A stretch of 64,000 bases of DNA from positions 7,254,001-7,318,000 of the forward strand of contig NZ_CP080521.1 in NCBI RefSeq assembly GCF_019468565.1, read 5' to 3'. Below the pieces are notes generated by a model that did no database searches, was not told where the DNA came from, and saw nothing but the letters and a program-made list of their open reading frames with translations. Within the stretch, counting starts at the first letter, position 1. The number at the start of each line of letters is the position of its first letter. Positions 55,703 to 63,535 of this stretch are shown in pieces. The DNA comes from Pseudonocardia sp. DSM 110487. Lineage in GTDB: Bacteria > Actinomycetota > Actinomycetes > Mycobacteriales > Pseudonocardiaceae. The position numbers and the translations under genes were made by a program.

Positions 55703-56683
55703 TCATTTCTGGACCGGCTGGATGCTGACCGGCAGCTGGATCCCCACGCCCCGCTGCTCGGCGACCTGGGCGCATCGGCTGGCCACAGCGAGGTCCTGCA
55801 GCGCCGCCCCCACCGACTTGTAGAGGACGACCTGGTCGGGAGAAGTGCGGCCAGGGTGGCGGCCGGAGACCACGTCGGAGAGGGACGTGGTCTTCCCCAC
55901 CGGATCGATGCCGACGGCCCGGGCCGCTATCAGGTCGCCGGTGTCCTCCAAGACCTCCTCGACCATGTCGGCGACAATGACATCAGCCCGGTCGAGTACG
56001 TCGGTGTCGACCTCCCGCTGCTCGGGCAGCGTGGACCCGATGGACACCACGGTGATCCCAGGGCGGAGCCAGGCCCCGTGCAGAGTCGGACTCTCGTCCC
56101 GGGACCGCGCCGCGCAGATCACCAGTGACGCGCCGAGGAGAGCCGCCTCGGCCGACTCGGCGGGGACGACCGCGACCGGCAGGTCAGCGAGCTCGTCGAC
56201 GAAACGGGCCCGGCTCTCCGCCCGCGGGCTGAAGACCCGGACTGCCTTGAGGTCACGGACGGCGACCAGCGCACGGACGTGGTTCCTGGCCTCGAAGCCC
56301 GAGCCGATGACGGCGACCTCCAGCAGACCGTCGACGGCGAGCAGGTCCGCCGCCAACGCCGAGGTCGCCGCGGTCCGGTATCCGGTGACCGAGTGCCCGT
56401 CCAGCAACGCGACCAGCTCGGCCGAGCGCTGGTCGAACAGCGGGATGAGGTACGACGTCCGCCGCGAGGACAGCGACACCGCGATCAGCTTGGCGCCCAT
56501 GAGGTCGGTGTCGGCCGCCACACCGCTGAGCGTGCGCAGCCACGCGCTCCCGCCACGAGCCATGGTCCGTGCCGGGTAGCGCTTCTCGTCGGCCTCCTGC
56601 GCGTAGGCCTCGCGGAGGGCGGAGATGGCGAGGGGCCAGTCGAACACCGATCGGACGTCGGCGTCGGAGAGGAAGACCGTCAT
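55703..56683 (-). CDS. Ornithine cyclodeaminase/mu-crystallin family protein
   Basis: 326 residues with TGYRTAATSALAAD and LYKSVGAALQDLAVA, both hallmark motifs, and the NAD-binding VAVIGSGFEARNHV. Family members are imine/ketimine reductases or amino-acid dehydrogenases, not always cyclodeaminases. Its place among ring-cleavage genes suggests an amino-keto acid or imine intermediate. Confidence 0.88.
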   Translation of the reverse strand: MTVFLSDADVRSVFDWPLAISALREAYAQEADEKRYPARTMARGGSAWLRTLSGVAADTDLMGAKLIAVSLSSRRTSYLIPLFDQRSAELVALLDGHSVTGYRTAATSALAADLLAVDGLLEVAVIGSGFEARNHVRALVAVRDLKAVRVFSPRAESRARFVDELADLPVAVVPAESAEAALLGASLVICAARSRDESPTLHGAWLRPGITVVSIGSTLPEQREVDTDVLDRADVIVADMVEEVLEDTGDLIAARAVGIDPVGKTTSLSDVVSGRHPGRTSPDQVVLYKSVGAALQDLAVASRCAQVAEQRGVGIQLPVSIQPVQK

Positions 56684-56741
56684 GCCCGGGAATCCCTTGC
56701 CCTGATGAGGATCGGCTGTAGAACGGCGAAGGTGCGGTTGC

Positions 56742-57680
56742 TCAGACGGGCGGGGCGACGTACAGGCCCTTGTCCAGGTCGTTGTAGGACTTCGCCGCGA
56801 GGAACTCGTTCATCGCGTTGGCAGTGCCCCACTGGTCGGACACCCCGGGCTGGGTGAAGTCGTACATGTGCGGGTGCCAGGTGTCCTCGTCGATGATCTC
56901 GAGCTCGGTCGTGTACTCCACGGTGTTGCCGTGCGGGTCCAGGAAGTAGGTGAAGGTGTTGTTGCCGGCCAGGTGCCTGCCCGGTCCCCAGAGCTTCTCC
57001 ACACCGGCCCGCAGCAGCCGGCCGGTGCCGCGCATGTACTCGTCGATGCCGCGCAGCTCGAAGGACGCGTGGTGCAGGGACGGGTGCGGGCCACGGGCGA
57101 TGGCCAGGCTGTGATGCCACTTGTTGATCCGCAGGAAGTGCATCATCTGGCCCATCTGCGGGTGCATGAGGGAGTCTGAGAGTCGGAAGCCCAAGTGCCG
57201 CTCGTAGAAGGCGCGAGTGCCGTCCAGGTCAGGAGAGTTGATCACGACGTGGGAGAGCCGGACGGGGATCGACTCGCCCTGTTCGATTTGGCGGTGTGTG
57301 CGCACCGAGACGTCGGCGCTGATCTCCACGGTGCGGCCCTCGTTGTCGAAGAACCGGAAGCCGTAGCCGCCGCCTGGTGTCTGCAGAGCGCCGGGCTCGT
57401 TCACCAGCTGCACGCCCTCGCGGCTCAGCTTGGTGGCCAGAGTGTCCACGCCTCCGGGGGTGGCGGCACCGAAGGCGATCAGGTCGATCCGCTTGTCGGC
57501 TGCCTCTCGTAGCCGGACGACGAACTGCTCGGGGCTGCCCTCCGCGGCGAGGTAGGTCAGCCCCGAATCGCTGTGCTCGGCGGTCAGGCCCCACGCGCCG
57601 GTGTAGAAGTCCCGCTGCTTGGCCAGGTCGGGCACGGCGAGGTCGACGTGTCGCAGATGGGTGATCAGTGGCTGTATCAC
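56742..57680 (-). CDS. Extradiol ring-cleavage dioxygenase, VOC family
   Basis: 312 residues with two VOC modules. The iron ligands are the His in LSHVVI, the His in LHHASFEL and the Glu in NTVEYTTELE. THLRHVDLAVPDL starts the N-terminal module. It cleaves a catechol-type ring meta to the hydroxyls. The start is a GTG at 57680, with AAGGA upstream. First gene of the minus-strand operon. Confidence 0.9.
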   Translation of the reverse strand: MIQPLITHLRHVDLAVPDLAKQRDFYTGAWGLTAEHSDSGLTYLAAEGSPEQFVVRLREAADKRIDLIAFGAATPGGVDTLATKLSREGVQLVNEPGALQTPGGGYGFRFFDNEGRTVEISADVSVRTHRQIEQGESIPVRLSHVVINSPDLDGTRAFYERHLGFRLSDSLMHPQMGQMMHFLRINKWHHSLAIARGPHPSLHHASFELRGIDEYMRGTGRLLRAGVEKLWGPGRHLAGNNTFTYFLDPHGNTVEYTTELEIIDEDTWHPHMYDFTQPGVSDQWGTANAMNEFLAAKSYNDLDKGLYVAPPV

Positions 57681-58159
57681 GGAGGTCCTTCCTGGTCGGC
57701 GCGCCCTGTCCGGCGGCCTGATGCAGCGGTCTGCCGTACTGCATCCCGCCGCGGTGTTCAGTCGTGCGGCGCTCTGCCTGCGGACGGCTCGATGGGGACA
57801 GGATCTGCGGCCCCACGCCGGAAGTTAGAAGCAACGGTCACGCACCTCAAACAATCTGTCTAGATGCGCGCGAATCGATCAGATCGATGGTGAGCAAGAC
57901 CGGGATGATCCACACAGGCTCCCTCGGCGCCGGCACACGCCACCTTCCGTGGGACCACAGCCTCCGCCGCCGAAGCGCTTCACGTCGTCGACACCTCGTC
58001 CGAGGATGCCCGGCGCCGATGACACTCCGGACGGATGCATCGACGAAACCGATGGGCATGCATCGACGCGACTCGACTTCTCACTGTGTGACCTGAGTTA
58101 TAGCGTGCGGCGCACAGAGCTGCCTGCCGTTGTCGTCCGGCCGAACTCGAGGGACCGCC
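57681..58159. promoter_or_regulatory. Divergent control region of the aromatic cluster
   Basis: 479 bases without a gene between the extradiol dioxygenase and the ring-hydroxylating dioxygenase. Visible are a direct repeat ATGCATCGACG (58036-58046 and 58059-58069, 23 bases apart, about two helical turns), an inverted repeat GATGCAG/CTGCATC (57720-57726 and 57739-57745), and ATCGAT-CAG-ATCGAT (57874-57888). Each is a possible regulator site. Confidence 0.55.
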
Positions 58160-59560
58160 ATGACTGCTACCAATCCCATTGCCGTGACGGAGCTCGACAT
58201 CGATCCGCTCCTGCACCGTGTCGAGCAAGCGCTGGCCGAGGATCGGCTCCCAGCCGAGATCTTCAACGACGACGCGCTGTTCGCCGCAGAGATGGACCAG
58301 GTGTTCGGCACCTGCTGGGTCTTCGTGGCCCACGAGAGCGAGATCCCGAACCCGGGCGACTTCGTGCAGCGCCGGATCGGGGTCGACCCGGTCATCGTCA
58401 CCCGCGACGGCCACGGCGGGGTCAACGTGCTGTCGAACTACTGCCGACACCGCGGGACGCAGGTCTGCCAGACCGACACCGGAAACTCACGGTTCTTCAA
58501 GTGCCCATACCACGGCTGGACCTACTCCAACAACGGCGATCTGGTCGGCACCCCGAACATGCGGGGCGCCTATGGCACCCCCCTCGACGCCAAGGAGTGG
58601 GGCCTGTTCCGGGCCCCACGTGTCGATGTCCGCTCGGGGATGATCTTCGCCAGCCTGGCCGCCGAGGGCCCCTCGCTCGAGGAGTACCTGGGCGATGCCG
58701 CCTGGATGCTGGAGATGTTGGTCGACCTGCACCCGAAGGGCATGCGCGTGGCCGGTCCGCCGGAGCGCTACAAGCTGAAGTCCGACTGGAAGACCGGTGC
58801 GGAGAACTTCAGCGGCGACGCCTACCACGTGGGCACCCTGCACTACAGCAACGAGCAGATCCGGATCATTCAGGGCACGAAGGCCAACGTGGAGGTCACC
58901 CGGCTCTACGACTTCGGCAGCGGCCACTATTCGATCAACATGCCCTTCACCGAGGTGGCGGGGCCCGAGTTCACCTTCTGGGGCTACGGCGCGGAGACCG
59001 CGGCGAAGTTCGACCTGAGCGGCCTCGACGAGGCCCAGCAGCACATCGTCACCCACGAACCGCCCATCATCGGGAACATCTTTCCCAACCTCAGCTTCGT
59101 TCGGGCGCCGATCCCGCTGGCCACCGACGGGCAGTTCACCATGCAGATGGCGGTGGCCACGATCTTCCGCCAGTGGCAGCCCATCGGCCCCGGCCAGATG
59201 GAGGTCTGGAACTGGCAGTTCGTCTGGGACTTCCAGAGCGAGGAGGAGTCCCTGGCCTCGGCCGTGGCCGGCCAGTTCGTCTTCGGGTCCGCCGGCACCT
59301 TCGAGGTCGACGACACCGTCGCGTGGGAGGGCGCCCCGAAGGCGGCCAAGAGCCCATGGATGAAGCGCGAGGACATGCAGTTCAACTTCGAGCAGGCGCA
59401 CCGCAGCGTCGAACGTGAGCCCGACCCGGCCTACCAGGGGCGCGGGATCAAGCGCGGCACCGGCTACGGCGAGCACAACCAGCTCAACTTCTACCGCCAC
59501 TGGCTGAGGACGCTCCGGTTCGGAGCTCAGCCCAACACCGCAGGGACGTTCGCGTCATGA
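58160..59560 (+). CDS. Aromatic-ring-hydroxylating dioxygenase, large (alpha) subunit
   Basis: 466 residues. The Rieske [2Fe-2S] ligands are Cys95-x-His97 and Cys115-x2-His118, and the mononuclear iron site is SGDAYHVGTLH with Asp220, His223 and His228. It adds both atoms of O2 to an aromatic ring. The nearest known groups are phthalate/polycyclic aromatic dioxygenases of actinobacteria; the substrate is not fixed. It overlaps the beta-subunit gene by ATGA. Confidence 0.95.
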   Translation: MTATNPIAVTELDIDPLLHRVEQALAEDRLPAEIFNDDALFAAEMDQVFGTCWVFVAHESEIPNPGDFVQRRIGVDPVIVTRDGHGGVNVLSNYCRHRGTQVCQTDTGNSRFFKCPYHGWTYSNNGDLVGTPNMRGAYGTPLDAKEWGLFRAPRVDVRSGMIFASLAAEGPSLEEYLGDAAWMLEMLVDLHPKGMRVAGPPERYKLKSDWKTGAENFSGDAYHVGTLHYSNEQIRIIQGTKANVEVTRLYDFGSGHYSINMPFTEVAGPEFTFWGYGAETAAKFDLSGLDEAQQHIVTHEPPIIGNIFPNLSFVRAPIPLATDGQFTMQMAVATIFRQWQPIGPGQMEVWNWQFVWDFQSEEESLASAVAGQFVFGSAGTFEVDDTVAWEGAPKAAKSPWMKREDMQFNFEQAHRSVEREPDPAYQGRGIKRGTGYGEHNQLNFYRHWLRTLRFGAQPNTAGTFAS

Positions 59561-60090
59561 GCATCGACAACCTGGATGTCGTGGCCCCCGCCGACGTCGA
59601 CGCCGACCTGCCCGACCGGGTCGCCCAGCTGCTGGGCCTGGAGGCCAAGCTCCTCGACGAGGGCAGGGAGGAGGACTGGTTCCAGCTCCTCGACGACGAG
59701 TTCGTCTACTCGATCCCGTCCCGCCAGGCGACCGAGCGCCGCTCCGACGAGGTGAACCGGAGAAGCTACCGCGTGCGGGACACCAAGGCGCATATCCGGC
59801 TGCGCTTGGACCGGTACGCCACCGGCAACGCCTACTCCGAGATCCCGCCGTCGCGCACCATGCGACTTGTCGGCTCGATCGTCGTCGAGGGTGTGCAGGG
59901 CGACGTCGTCCGGGTGTCCAGCTCCTTGCTGCTGTACCGGCAGCGGGGCATCGACGAACACTTCGACCTCATCCCGTGCCGTCGCAACGACACCCTCCGG
60001 CGCACGGGCGACGGGCTGAAGCTGCTCACCCGCGAGGTCATCCTGACCGAGGTCGGCATCGCCACCCCCAACCTGGCGGTGTTCCTGTGA
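59557..60090 (+). CDS. Aromatic-ring-hydroxylating dioxygenase, small (beta) subunit
   Basis: 177 residues with the SnoaL/NTF2-like beta-subunit fold, including EEDWFQLLDDEFVYSIPSRQ and RTMRLVGSIVVE. It forms the alpha3beta3 hexamer with the preceding subunit. Start and stop overlap the neighbours by four bases each (ATGA and GTGA), so expression is tightly coupled. Confidence 0.93.
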   Translation: MSIDNLDVVAPADVDADLPDRVAQLLGLEAKLLDEGREEDWFQLLDDEFVYSIPSRQATERRSDEVNRRSYRVRDTKAHIRLRLDRYATGNAYSEIPPSRTMRLVGSIVVEGVQGDVVRVSSSLLLYRQRGIDEHFDLIPCRRNDTLRRTGDGLKLLTREVILTEVGIATPNLAVFL

Positions 60091-60302
60091 GTGACCGGAG
60101 CGAGGTGCTCCTGGACACCGACCGCTGCCAGGCCTACGGCATCTGCGTCGGCATCCTGCCGGACGTGATAGCGACGCCGCCGGGCAGCCCGGTGGCCGTC
60201 CTGCTGGGCACCCACGTCGATGCCTCCGACCGGGAGGACCTGGCGGAAGCGGTCCGGGTGTGCCCGGCCCAGGCTCTGCAGATCGGCCAGGTACAGCCAT
60301 GA
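60087..60302 (+). CDS. [3Fe-4S]-type ferredoxin
   Basis: 71 residues. The cysteine pattern is Cys-x5-Cys (CQAYGIC) and a distal Cys-Pro (VCPAQAL), with the second cubane cysteine missing, as in small P450/dioxygenase [3Fe-4S] ferredoxins. It passes electrons from the next protein to the dioxygenase. GTG start at 60087, overlapping the beta gene by GTGA. Confidence 0.92.
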   Translation: MSDRSEVLLDTDRCQAYGICVGILPDVIATPPGSPVAVLLGTHVDASDREDLAEAVRVCPAQALQIGQVQP

Positions 60303-61564
60303 CGTCCGCCGTCGAGCCCGGCAACGACCGTCCTGTCATGCGCGTCGCGGTCGTCGTCGGTGCCTCCGCGGCGGGGTTGAGCGCTGCGGACGGGCTGCGC
60401 GAGGGCGGGTTCGAGGGCAGCATCGTGGTACTGGGCGACGAGCATCATCAGCCTTACGACCGCCCGACGCTGTCCAAGACGCTGCTCGCTTCCCAGGGCC
60501 CACCCGAGCTGCACGCCCTCCGGACCCCCGAGCGGCTTGCGAAGGCGGGGATCGAGCTGGTACTCGGTCGCCGGGCCGTCGGCCTGGACGTCGACCGGCA
60601 CTACGTAGTCACCGACCACGGCGACGCCATCCCGTGGGACGCGGTCGTGATCGCGACGGGGAGCCGCCCCCGCACCCTCATCACCGGGGAAGGTGAGCGA
60701 CTCCCCGTCCTGCGCACTCCCGAGGATCTCACGGTGCTGCGCAGGGCAGCCGCCCGCTACGGCGAGGTCACCCTCGTCGGAGCCGGCCTCATCGGATTGG
60801 AGATCGCGGCCAACATCTCGGGGCACAAGGTCGCGGTCACGCTGATCAACGACCTCGACCTGCCCCTGCGGAGGCTGGTCGGAGAGCCCGTCGCCGAGGC
60901 CGTCCGCGACCTGCACCAAGCACACGGGATCGACATGAAGCTCGGCGTGACGGTCACTGCCATCACCGGCCGCGCCGGGTCCTACGCCGTCCATCTGTCC
61001 GACGGATCGGTCCACCGCACCGGCTTCGTCGTCGTGGGCGTCGGGGTCGATGCCAACGACGAGTGGCTCCTGGGGTCGGGCGTCGACCTCGACGACGGCG
61101 TCGTGGTCGACTCCGCGGGACGCACCAACATCCCCGGGGTCTGGGCCACCGGCGACGTCGCCCGGATCACCCACCCCCTCCTGCCCGGCACCCCTCGGGT
61201 GGAGCACTGGACGCACGCCATCGAGCACGGACGGCACGTCGGGCTCAACCTGGCCCGGGGCACCACAGAGCCCTACACCCGTGCTCCGTACTTCTGGACC
61301 GAGCAGTACGGCCGCCGATTCCACAACTACGGGCGCGTGCGCCCCGAGGACGAGGGGCTCGTCGTCGAGGGCACCGTCGGCGCCGACGAGTACCTCGTGC
61401 TCTACGGCGCAGGCGGCGAGTTCCATGCGGTCGTGTCCTGTGGCTGCGTCGCGTCCCTGCGTGGCTACCGCAAGATCCTCGAGCGTGGCGGCAGTTGGGC
61501 CGACGCCCTCGCGCTGGCCTCGACCAAGAACCCCGACCTCGTCGTCCCCGCTCCCACCAGCTGA
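60299..61564 (+). CDS. FAD-dependent ferredoxin reductase
   Basis: 421 residues. The FAD site is VVVGASAAGLSAADGL, an NAD(P)H site VGAGLIGLEIAA and the second FAD motif VWATGDVA. It belongs to the reductases of three-component dioxygenases (BphA4-like). ATG at 60299 overlaps the ferredoxin stop. Confidence 0.93.
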   Translation: MTSAVEPGNDRPVMRVAVVVGASAAGLSAADGLREGGFEGSIVVLGDEHHQPYDRPTLSKTLLASQGPPELHALRTPERLAKAGIELVLGRRAVGLDVDRHYVVTDHGDAIPWDAVVIATGSRPRTLITGEGERLPVLRTPEDLTVLRRAAARYGEVTLVGAGLIGLEIAANISGHKVAVTLINDLDLPLRRLVGEPVAEAVRDLHQAHGIDMKLGVTVTAITGRAGSYAVHLSDGSVHRTGFVVVGVGVDANDEWLLGSGVDLDDGVVVDSAGRTNIPGVWATGDVARITHPLLPGTPRVEHWTHAIEHGRHVGLNLARGTTEPYTRAPYFWTEQYGRRFHNYGRVRPEDEGLVVEGTVGADEYLVLYGAGGEFHAVVSCGCVASLRGYRKILERGGSWADALALASTKNPDLVVPAPTS

Positions 61565-61589
61565 ACCGCTCGACAAGGAGAGGCACCCT

Positions 61590-61691
61590 ATGCGATTGCT
61601 CGATGACCACCTCGTCCTCGTCACCGGAGCGGGGTTCGGCCTCGGGCTAGGGATGGGCGGGCTGCTGCAGACGATGCCCTCGGCGTCATGA
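61590..61691 (+). pseudogene. SDR stub at the expected dihydrodiol dehydrogenase position
   Basis: 33 codons: MRLLDDHLVLVTGAGFGLG is the N-terminal Rossmann motif of an SDR, then a short unrelated run to the stop. The SD AAGGAGAGG at 61575-61583 and the ATGA overlap with the MBL gene are preserved, so translation through it may be kept only for coupling. About 220 residues are missing, including Tyr-x3-Lys. Confidence 0.75.
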
Positions 61692-62641
61692 GCCACGCAC
61701 CGGAGCACGAACGCCTCGCACCCCCGGACGAGGCCGTCGAGGTCGGGGAGGGCGTCTTCGCCTTCGTCCAGCCCGACGGGAGCTGGTGGATCAACAACAC
61801 CGGCTTCGTCGTCGCGCGGACCGGCGTGATCAGCGTCGACTCCTGCTCGACGGTCGCCCGCACGCGGGCGTACCTCTCCGCGATTGCCGGTGTCACGTCG
61901 GCTCCCGTGCGGACGCTGGTCAACACCCACCACCACGGCGACCACACCTTCGGGAACTTCTGCTTCGACGGCGCCACCATCGTCGGTCGCGAAGGCATCC
62001 GGGAGGCGCTGTCCGCCAACGGGCTGCCCACCAGCCTCCCTGGCGTCTGGACTGACGTCGACTGGGGCGACATCGAGCTGGCGCCACCCTTCCTGACCTT
62101 CGAGGACCGGATCAAGGTCTACGCGGACGACCTGGAGTGCCGGGTGGCCTACGCGGGCTCGCCGGCACACACCACCAACGACTCCGTCGTCTGGATCCCC
62201 GAGCAGCGCATCCTGTTCAGCGGCGACCTGCTGTTCAACGGGGGCACGCCGTTCCTGCTCCAGGGGTCGGTCTCCGGCGCCCTGCAGGCCCTCGAGGGCA
62301 TCTGCGAGCTGGGAGCGACGACCATCGTCCCCGGCCACGGTCCGGTGTGCGGGCCCGAAGTCATCGACCGGACGGAGGCCTATCTACGGTTCCTGCAGGG
62401 CGTCGCCGGGCCTGCGCGAGCGGCGGGTCTCACCCCGCTGGAGGCCGCCCGGGACACCGATCTGGGGGAGTTCGCCGACCTCTTGGACTCCGAGCGCATC
62501 GTCGGCAACCTGCACCGGGCCTACGAGGACCTGCGTGCCGCGAAGACCGGCTCGCCACTCGGCGGCCCGATCGACGCTGCGGGCGCGCTCACCGACATGG
62601 TCACCTACAACGGGGGACGCCGGCTGACCTGCTACGCGTGA
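61688..62641 (+). CDS. MBL-fold metallo-hydrolase
   Basis: 317 residues with the metal-binding motif THHHGDH, SGDLLF and the C-terminal PGHGPVCG. It is coupled to the SDR stub by ATGA. In catabolic clusters such enzymes often hydrolyse a lactone or thioester intermediate. The last ~60 residues beyond the core fold may contribute to substrate binding. Confidence 0.9.
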   Translation: MSHAPEHERLAPPDEAVEVGEGVFAFVQPDGSWWINNTGFVVARTGVISVDSCSTVARTRAYLSAIAGVTSAPVRTLVNTHHHGDHTFGNFCFDGATIVGREGIREALSANGLPTSLPGVWTDVDWGDIELAPPFLTFEDRIKVYADDLECRVAYAGSPAHTTNDSVVWIPEQRILFSGDLLFNGGTPFLLQGSVSGALQALEGICELGATTIVPGHGPVCGPEVIDRTEAYLRFLQGVAGPARAAGLTPLEAARDTDLGEFADLLDSERIVGNLHRAYEDLRAAKTGSPLGGPIDAAGALTDMVTYNGGRRLTCYA

Positions 62642-62722
62642 GGGTGTCGCAGAACCTCGGGGATCAGCTTTCGAGGTCGCCTGCCGGCCGGCGGGCAGCT
62701 TCCTTCTGATTCGCGCCGCCGC
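62642..62722. terminator. Hairpin between converging MBL and IclR genes
   Basis: GCCTGCCGG at 62679-62687 pairs with CCGGCGGGC at 62688-62696 with one G-T type mismatch and no loop, so the hairpin would open to a few bases at its tip. It sits in the 81-base gap and may end both transcripts. Confidence 0.45.
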
Positions 62723-63481
62723 TCAGGCCTCGATCCGGCGGGCGGCGGCGTGCACCTCGGCGGCGAACCGCTCCGGGTGGAGCCCCTCCGGCGCGACGAC
62801 GGCGACCACCGCGAGCGGGGTCCCGAGCGCGTTCCGGACGGCAGCCCCGACGGCGGCCACGCCCCGTACGACCTCGCCGAGCGAGAGCGCCACCCCGGTC
62901 CGGCGCACCTCGGCGACGCCCTCCTCGACGGCCGCCCGCCGGTCCTCGGACAGGGTCGTCAGCACCTCGTCGACGCGATCCGCGGGCAGCCAGGCCAGGG
63001 CGGCGCGCCCGATGCCCTCGTGCAGCGCGATCCGCCGCCCCATCGGGTATCCCACCGACAAGACATCCGTGGGGGTGAGCACGAGCATCGGCGCGATGTG
63101 GTCGGAGTGCACCCGGTGCAGGACGGTCGTGGCCTCGACCGTCTGGAGCAGCTCATCGAGCACGGGCCGGGCGCGGGCGAGCAGCCCGTTGCGCCGTTCC
63201 GCGATGGCGGCCAGCTCGACGAGCCGGATGCCGAGCTCGTAGCGCCCGTCCGGCTCGGCGCGGTCGACGACCCCGGCCTTGAGCAGGCTGCCCACGAGCC
63301 TGCCGAGGATGCGGCGCTCCAGACCGGTCTCGCGCACCAGCTCGGCCATGGTGCTCGCACCCCGGCGGGCAACGGCATCGAGCACCTGGAACGCCCGGTC
63401 GGCCGTCTGGGCCGACTCCGGCACGGTTCCGACTGCGGTCACACCGGCTCCATTGACGTCGGGCGGAAAACGCACGAACAT
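62723..63481 (-). CDS. IclR family transcriptional regulator
   Basis: 252 residues from ATG 63481. Winged helix at ~20-75 (STMAELVRETGLERRILGRLVG) and an effector-binding IclR domain (GRRIALHEGIGRAALAWLP, VRGVAAVGAAVRN). It diverges from an MFS transporter gene around a 15-bp dyad and is the natural regulator of the aromatic cluster. Confidence 0.92.
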   Translation of the reverse strand: MFVRFPPDVNGAGVTAVGTVPESAQTADRAFQVLDAVARRGASTMAELVRETGLERRILGRLVGSLLKAGVVDRAEPDGRYELGIRLVELAAIAERRNGLLARARPVLDELLQTVEATTVLHRVHSDHIAPMLVLTPTDVLSVGYPMGRRIALHEGIGRAALAWLPADRVDEVLTTLSEDRRAAVEEGVAEVRRTGVALSLGEVVRGVAAVGAAVRNALGTPLAVVAVVAPEGLHPERFAAEVHAAARRIEA

Positions 63482-63496
63482 AGGCGAACTTCGCCT
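63482..63496. promoter_or_regulatory. Candidate IclR operator, AGGCGAA-C-TTCGCCT
   Basis: Perfect 7-1-7 dyad that touches the IclR start codon, 40 bases upstream of the MFS gene. Position and symmetry fit autoregulation plus control of the transporter. Confidence 0.65.
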
Positions 63497-63535
63497 GCTA
63501 GCGGGCGATATTAGCACATCCACAAGGAGGTGGAC

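Noticed and set aside
60134..62338. 734-codon open frame on the minus strand
   Set aside because: Shadow of the ferredoxin, reductase and MBL genes; low-complexity composition and no family motif.
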